Assembly (NCBI GenBank): GCA_030549175.1 | Contig: JAUKUA010000004.1 | Coordinates: 3,410,001 to 3,474,000 of the forward strand | DNA from: Lasiosphaeris hirsuta | Taxonomy: Eukaryota > Ascomycota > Sordariomycetes > Sordariales > Lasiosphaeriaceae | Length of the DNA stretch: 64,000 nt | Reading direction: 5' to 3' | Shown: piece by piece, positions 58,716-64,000 of the stretch | Layout: each line of letters begins with the position of its first letter | Position numbering within the stretch: the first letter of the stretch is position 1 | Translations under genes and position numbers: made by a program | Notes under the pieces: generated by a model | Database searches by the model: none | What the model was told of the DNA's origin: nothing | What the model saw: only the letters and a program-made list of their open reading frames with translations

Positions 58716-59419
58716 ATGGAAGCCGCAAGCTGGCCCCCCCCTATCATTGCCGTCCACATTCAAGTTCTGATCCACTCCGGCGACACCGTGGCATTCCCCA
58801 TCAAGGTGCTTGATGGAGTGCCATGGCCACCATTAGGCGCAAGAGCGTACTCTCATTCCTCAACAGAGCTCTCATGGCGTGCAAAATAGCTTATTGATGC
58901 CACCAATGGACTGAGTAGTACCGGCAAGAATGAGGCCGCTGCTGTTGTTGAGACTAATGGTGTCAACCTCTTCATCAACATCTGCAGTATGATATCAGCG
59001 CAACGGTACTGGGGCAATGTTTCTCGATGCCAAATCAATTCGGTTGGACCAGCATGAACCACTTCTTCCGCTAGGGGCAGAATCACTGCCGCTGGAAACA
59101 ACTCATTGCTATCTGAACAGCGTGCTGAAGTAACCAAGTGGATATAATACCATGGGCCTCTCGATGAAACTAATGTCAGTCTCAGATAATCAACACTTTC
59201 ATCGTCTTACCCATTAAGTCTTTACAAATTGTCCATAAACGTGTCAACCGAACTAATCGTAATCTCATCGGGCTTCCCGCAGGCCTCATCACAAAACCCG
59301 AAAACCCAAGCCCCTTCTTGCCAATACAAACCGTCTTTGGCCCACAACTTAAAGTCACTTCACGGAACGTCCGACAGGGTAGGATCTTGAATGACATCAT
59401 TGATCTGATAGCAAAATAA
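58716..59419 (+). pseudogene. Possible degraded or spliced gene, unidentified
   Basis: From the ATG at 58716 the frame runs 57 codons (MEAASWPPPIIAVHIQVLIH...) to a TAG at 58887-58889, then continues in the same frame for 55 more protein-like codons (GKNEAAAVVETNGVNLFINI) to a TGA at 59055-59057. In another frame, 59174-59419 encodes 81 residues without an ATG, including NRNLIGLPAGLITKPENPSP and KVTSRNVRQGRILNDIIDLI, ending in TAA. I recognise no family. Either introns remove the stops, or this is a gene broken by a nonsense change and at least one frameshift. Composition is AT-richer than the flanking genes. Confidence 0.3.
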
Positions 59420-60664
59420 GGCAGTGTGATATGTAATATGGATACCAACGTCACGGTATGAACCCGGCTCGAATAACTCAGGTTTTGGATGACCTCACTT
59501 CTACCCTAAACTCTCTGACCAAAGACCCATCCCACTCCAGCGCCGCATCCTAGCGACCATATCTCAAGACTCTACTCACCAACCAACCCTCTTACATCAC
59601 ATCACGTCAGCTTTGTGTCGAAGGTTCTCACTACATTATATCTTCATTTCACTCACCGGGTCCAACGTAATTAGTTCATACAACACCCGGCAGCCTCGAC
59701 AGCACCTATAAACTGTGCATCTGCTTCTTCTTTCGCAATCGTACAGAGCACTCGTGAGCCATTACACCTTCATCAGTCCATTCATTCAATCATATCAAGG
59801 GCTATGTAGCCAGGAAAGGCAAACCAGACAGCCAAACCAACAAACAACACCCATATACACATATATACTCGGCCATGACAAAAGGCGGTTTCGTATAGTA
59901 CGTTTATTCTGCCCAGCAACAAAAAGTCACTGGTGCTTTCGCAGGTCTTTTCTCTCATCCCTCCAACCTTTGGAGGTAACCTTGTTCAGCCTTGAAACGC
60001 CCGCTAAACAACCTTGCGAGAAAGAGGGAGGCGAGAGTGCTGAAAGCAAAGGCTTCATGAAGACCAAACCAACCAAGTCCCATGTAACGTGGCATAGGGA
60101 GAGAGGAAGGGGTCTGAGCCTGCTAAAAAAAAAGAATCGAAAGGGGGAATCAAGCTGCCCATCAAGTACAATAAACCTCGGGAATCTCATTTCCTGCAAA
60201 ACCAACAACCACCCCCTTTCGTTTTCCACATCAATAATAACAAGACGGAAAAGAGGGGGCCCCGTGTTCCGGGTAACCGAGGCCAAAGACCGAACCACCC
60301 CCTTTTCAACCAGACCCCTTTGGTGATATTGATATTCCCACTTGTCCCATGACCCTCCCCACCAGGGTGTCATTACCCACAACGCCTACAATATAAAATC
60401 AAATAGTGCCTCCAACCACCATTTTGCGGGAAATCCGGGTCCCATATACGCAAACCAAAAAAAAACAAAAACAAAAAAACGGGCTCTCCGAACCCCCCCA
60501 AAAAGGATTGGATCACAGCCAAACGCCAAGCTAGGTAATAATTCATCGATGATGTGACGACGAGATATGCCGAGTGAAGAAGGGGGCCAGCGGCAACCAA
60601 GCACTTTGGAAGCCTAACCCCCGTATTAGAAAACATACAAGGAAGACGTTTCGTCTATATCTTT

Positions 60665-63553
60665 TTATACAGGTTCATTCGCCGTCACCGTCGCCGTCGT
60701 CACAACGGGCGGGGCTGTTGAGCTCGTCACCTCATTAAGCTTTTCCGCTGTAGGAGAATCCAGTGCTCCGCTGTTCTCAACACTCGTTGCGGATTTCGGG
60801 TCATCAGAGTTGGGTATCGGTTTCAGTATGGCCGTACCTATTGACGGCCGACTTGCCGCACCTTTGTTCATCCTGCTTTTGGTGTAGTCGCTTAAACTCA
60901 ACTTCTTTTTCACTGGGCTCGGAGCTGCCACGGAGCCATTCACCGGGGACGCGGCGAACGGGTTGGCGAAGGGATTGGCTGAAAACGGCGATTGCACCAT
61001 TGAGCCCCCGGCAGACAGCGGTGTGGACGCGGTCGAAGGAGCTGACATCGTGGGGCTTCCAAATGCGGGGACTGGCGGCATCTGTACCCGGAGATCGGGT
61101 GACTTGATCTTCATCGGGTTCGCCGTTAGAGAAACTCCGTTGGGCTTCAAACCGGTCGGGGACACCACTGGGGCGTCGGGCATTGGCGTGTCGTTTGTGT
61201 CGCTCACACTCGGCAACACAGCGGTTTCCGTCTTCTCTGGTTCCTTCCCTAGATTTGGCGAAGGTATTGGCATCTTGACATCTGTGGGACTCTCGATTTG
61301 CATGGCAGAAACCTGCTCCTCCAGCAGCTTGCGCCTTTGTTCTGCCTCCGAACGCAGTCGATGCCGGTTGTCCATGAGCCTCTTTGCTAGAGATACATAC
61401 TTTCGCCGGAGGCTAAGCGGCAGAGTAAGATCTCTATACCATGCTCCCTCCTCTGGGTCAGTCTGGACTGAGGCGTCGCAATAAGTGGGGCGCGGGGCAC
61501 CAGAGAGTCGCCGAGAAGCCATCGTTGCTGACTCAAGCCCTTCCGGCCCAGGGTTCCTCGGAGCGTGAATGCTGTGAGGGGAAATCGTGCTTGCCGGGGA
61601 CCCGGATTTACTCCTGGATGTTCCGGCATCCACGTAATGTCGTTCGGTGAATCCGTTTGGTAAAGTAGGGGTTTGGGCGGCTGAGTTGGTTTTCGAGCTC
61701 TTCGTCTTGGAAGTAGTTGTGCCGTCCGAAACACGTTTTCTCTTGCGTGGTGGTGGTGGGTGGTGTTGTTGTTGCTGTTCCATGCGGCGGAAGGAATCTT
61801 CGATCATTGTAACTTTGCGCTTATCCCTGTCAGTGGGTTCAGTCAATATCCCAAGGGTGTCAAAGGAACCCTGTCGCGCTGTGGGAGTCATGTCTCGACT
61901 TGGTGGCTTGCTACGCGAAGACCCAGACACCGACCGGCTGTCATGCTCGACAACGTCATCTATATGGCCTTCACTAGCAGCCCTACTGTTTGTCGCATGT
62001 CCGGTGCTGGTAGGCGAGATCGCGTGCTGTGTCTTTGACCTGCGCTTCTTGCTTTTCGGTGCCCCATTCGGCACATTCGGCATTGTCGGATTCGTCCGCA
62101 CCTGTGTCTTGCCGTAATAGTTTCTGTGAAACCGCGCAAAAGCGCAATCTGTCCCTAGGTTGCAGGCACAACCGCCATGTTCGGAAAGGACCAGATGAAT
62201 CCAGGCAGCAAGCTCTTGGTATTCCACTTCGTCGATGGGTTCGGCAGGTGCGCTTGTCTCATCGTCGTCTAGTCCGAGAATCCGCAGTATCCGCGCTTTT
62301 TTGGCTGGGGGGATCCGGAAATCCCACGGGATGGTAATCTCCTCTTTCGCTGCTATTTGTCGGTCGCTCACGAGCCAGAAGTGGTATTCTCGACCGTCGG
62401 AAAGGTATGTCTCGAGTACGGCGTTGGGTCTGCAACTTCTTCGGACAAAACGGGCCTCGGAGCCTTCTCTTCTCGTGTCGATGTAAAGTGGGAGCATCGG
62501 GTGGAATAGGACAAATGGTAGCGGCGATGTGAATTGAGCCCAGCGATTTTCTTCATCTGCACAGTAGCTTCTTTGAAATCCTATTTGACCGTTCAATTCC
62601 ATGAGTGGGATGTCCTTGCCAATGGCGGTTGGCGCCTTCAAACACTGCCACTGGAGCATAGTGCTCGGAGGCAGCGCCTTCTTGGTCTGTTCCACGTCCA
62701 AGTTCACCTTGAGGGAATCGATATTGGCTGGCGGCTTCTGAAAGACATCATCGTATGAACAGCCTGTCTCCCTCTGCATCTTTGCTGGGTCTCGTAGCCA
62801 GTCTGACATGGTGTTGGAGACCTGCAGCCCGGCGAAGCTGTTGACCCGAACGATCGGCACAGTCTGGTCATTGTACAGCGTAAAAAATCCAGACGAGTAA
62901 CTGTGTATTTCCAAATCGTCCGGGAGGTCGGGGGGAGTTGTCACGGGGCTCGGTGGGTGGCCGTGGTTGGTTCTGCCGTTTCCATACGAAGGGCTGCGCT
63001 TTGGTGCTTGGGAGCTAATTGACTGGCTCGACTTATGTGAAGCCTTTGTCTTTTTGGGGTGTGGAGGATGGTCGTGAGGACTCGGGTGCTTCGTGTGGTC
63101 TGTGACTGGGTGGTGGCCGTTTAATTGCAAATCAGTAGGCTTTGGCTTTTTCTTGTGGCTCTTGGATGGCGGCCGTTTCGGCTTCTTGTCTGTCGCCTCC
63201 TCTTCGAGAACTGGTACATTTTTTGTGCGAGCTCGTTGTCGCTCGGCAGCCTTTTGGCGGTCCAGCGTCCTCGGCTCACAGTCGACGCATGAGTGAGCAA
63301 AGTCCACGGTGAGGGCGTCCTCGATGTTATTCGGGTAATAACACTCGATGTGCTGCCATGTATCGCACCTTTCGCAATAGATCGTGTTTCCGTCATCGTC
63401 AGCATAGCCACATATACACTTGATTGTGTACGGCTCTTCCTCTACTGTCTCTTGCTTCCGACCGACATGCTGGGTGGGAGCGAGGGCCGGCAGAGAGTTG
63501 GAATGCTGGCTAGGCACGATCGGCGTCGACAGCGGCGGTGGCTTGTCTGTCAT
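60665..63553 (-). CDS. SET3: PHD finger and SET-domain protein, Set3 type
   Basis: One 962-residue frame from MTDKPPPLSTPIVP. A C4HC3 PHD finger lies at ~46-92 (Cys46, 48, 60, 63, His68, Cys71, 89, 92), then a basic disordered linker, a SET domain (~300-415) and a long disordered tail rich in SP and TP sites, with a basic coiled stretch around LAKRLMDNRHRLRSEAEQRR. PHD plus SET in this order matches yeast Set3 and animal MLL5/SETD5. Set3 is the scaffold of a histone deacetylase complex that reads H3K4 methylation through its PHD finger. The SET domain keeps RFVRRSCRPNAVLETY, the form of RFxNHSCxPN, but has EEITIPWDF where active enzymes have GEELxYDY. The catalytic tyrosine is therefore missing and methyltransferase activity is unlikely, as in other Set3 proteins. 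Set4-like paralogues cannot be ruled out. Confidence 0.85.
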   Translation of the reverse strand: MTDKPPPLSTPIVPSQHSNSLPALAPTQHVGRKQETVEEEPYTIKCICGYADDDGNTIYCERCDTWQHIECYYPNNIEDALTVDFAHSCVDCEPRTLDRQKAAERQRARTKNVPVLEEEATDKKPKRPPSKSHKKKPKPTDLQLNGHHPVTDHTKHPSPHDHPPHPKKTKASHKSSQSISSQAPKRSPSYGNGRTNHGHPPSPVTTPPDLPDDLEIHSYSSGFFTLYNDQTVPIVRVNSFAGLQVSNTMSDWLRDPAKMQRETGCSYDDVFQKPPANIDSLKVNLDVEQTKKALPPSTMLQWQCLKAPTAIGKDIPLMELNGQIGFQRSYCADEENRWAQFTSPLPFVLFHPMLPLYIDTRREGSEARFVRRSCRPNAVLETYLSDGREYHFWLVSDRQIAAKEEITIPWDFRIPPAKKARILRILGLDDDETSAPAEPIDEVEYQELAAWIHLVLSEHGGCACNLGTDCAFARFHRNYYGKTQVRTNPTMPNVPNGAPKSKKRRSKTQHAISPTSTGHATNSRAASEGHIDDVVEHDSRSVSGSSRSKPPSRDMTPTARQGSFDTLGILTEPTDRDKRKVTMIEDSFRRMEQQQQHHPPPPRKRKRVSDGTTTSKTKSSKTNSAAQTPTLPNGFTERHYVDAGTSRSKSGSPASTISPHSIHAPRNPGPEGLESATMASRRLSGAPRPTYCDASVQTDPEEGAWYRDLTLPLSLRRKYVSLAKRLMDNRHRLRSEAEQRRKLLEEQVSAMQIESPTDVKMPIPSPNLGKEPEKTETAVLPSVSDTNDTPMPDAPVVSPTGLKPNGVSLTANPMKIKSPDLRVQMPPVPAFGSPTMSAPSTASTPLSAGGSMVQSPFSANPFANPFAASPVNGSVAAPSPVKKKLSLSDYTKSRMNKGAASRPSIGTAILKPIPNSDDPKSATSVENSGALDSPTAEKLNEVTSSTAPPVVTTATVTANEPV

Positions 63554-64000
63554 AATCTAAGTGCAGCCTCGCGATAGTGGTATGGGTGTCGGAGGGATTG
63601 TGCGAGTTGGTTATCTCTCCGGCCTGAGTGGCATACTGGCGCGCTGTCCGACGCGATTGATTTCGGGCAGAGGGCGGTGCAGAAAACAGCGGCACCACTG
63701 AGAGTGTCATCCGTTTGAGCCGCCAACGCGCGTTTGCTACCTTCAAGTGCCCTGTAGTATTGTTGTTTGGGGGTGTAGCGAAGGGTTTGGTGTTGCCGAA
63801 CGTTCGGTCGGCTCGAAAGGCGGAGAGCAGGTCGAGGGTGCGGCGTCGCAGACTCAGAGAAGAACGGTGTCGCGGCAGTCGGAAAGCCCAGGGTATGGCA
63901 AAGGGGTGTCTCTGTCGTCAAGATGTGGCTACGAAGGAGGACAAGAAATCGTGGTGGCTTCGCACGATGTGGGCGATCGTCAAGATAGGGCCTCGAGGGA
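63554..64000. other. Upstream region of the SET3-type gene
   Basis: 5' flank of the PHD/SET gene, reaching the window edge. No other gene is evident. Confidence 0.5.

Larger units (their letters stand above)
56022..60664. other. 4.6-kb region with only candidate genes
   Basis: Between the Zn2Cys6 regulator and the Set3-type gene. It contains the 7-bp minisatellite at 56431-56499, a possible small spliced gene on the minus strand (57046-57620) and a possible degraded or spliced gene on the plus strand (58716-59419), each described separately. The rest, including the purine-rich 3' flank of the SET gene at 60100-60500, shows nothing further. Confidence 0.5.

Overview
This window is nuclear DNA from a filamentous ascomycete, most likely a Sordariomycete and possibly Sordariales. 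The genes carry short introns of about 40-230 nt with GTRNGT donors and YAG acceptors. They are monocistronic, spaced by 0.5-8 kb, and point in both directions. Protein content is typically fungal: a class V/class VII chitin synthase pair with myosin-like domains, an Msb2 signalling mucin, a Zn2Cys6 regulator and MFS permeases. I see no bacterial, viral, intact transposon, tRNA or CRISPR features. Exon boundaries below were worked out by hand from reading frames and splice consensus.

Layout. 1-926 (+): the 3' part of a mitochondrial PDK/BCKDK-type kinase, cut by the window edge. 1581-3484 (-): a 12-TM MFS permease of the Dal5/anion:cation symporter type. 4834-7257 (-): an Msb2-type signalling mucin with a 12-bp coding minisatellite. 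7258-15453: 8.2 kb with no convincing gene. 15454-16167 (+): FKBP12 in six exons. 16168-18731: an intergenic stretch with possible remnants of an unidentified gene. 18732-22096 (+): ubiquitin-activating enzyme Uba1. 22950-24353 (+): an Ecm4-type glutathionyl-hydroquinone reductase.

24923-30683 (-) and 34414-39972 (+) are the class V and class VII chitin synthases, head to head across a 3.7-kb shared upstream region. 40666-42108 (-): an unrecognised disordered basic protein. 42981-44542 (-): nucleoporin Seh1. 44996-46524 (-): Alg7, the first enzyme of dolichol-linked N-glycan synthesis. 47482-49954 (-): a DHA2-type 14-TM exporter with collagen-like tails. 53331-56021 (+): a Zn2Cys6 transcription factor. 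56022-60664: a long gap with two possible small or broken genes. 60665-63553 (-): a PHD+SET protein of the Set3 type.

Several genes share a cell-surface theme: the two chitin synthases, Alg7, which supplies N-glycans for wall and membrane proteins, and Msb2, which signals surface conditions to MAPK pathways. Only the chitin synthase pair is arranged in a way that suggests direct co-regulation; the rest looks like ordinary chromosomal neighbourhood. I found no strong case for a wholly new system. The best leads are the two uncharacterised coding-like stretches in the gaps, the collagen-like transporter, and the recurrent 14-16-nt poly(C)/poly(G) tracts.
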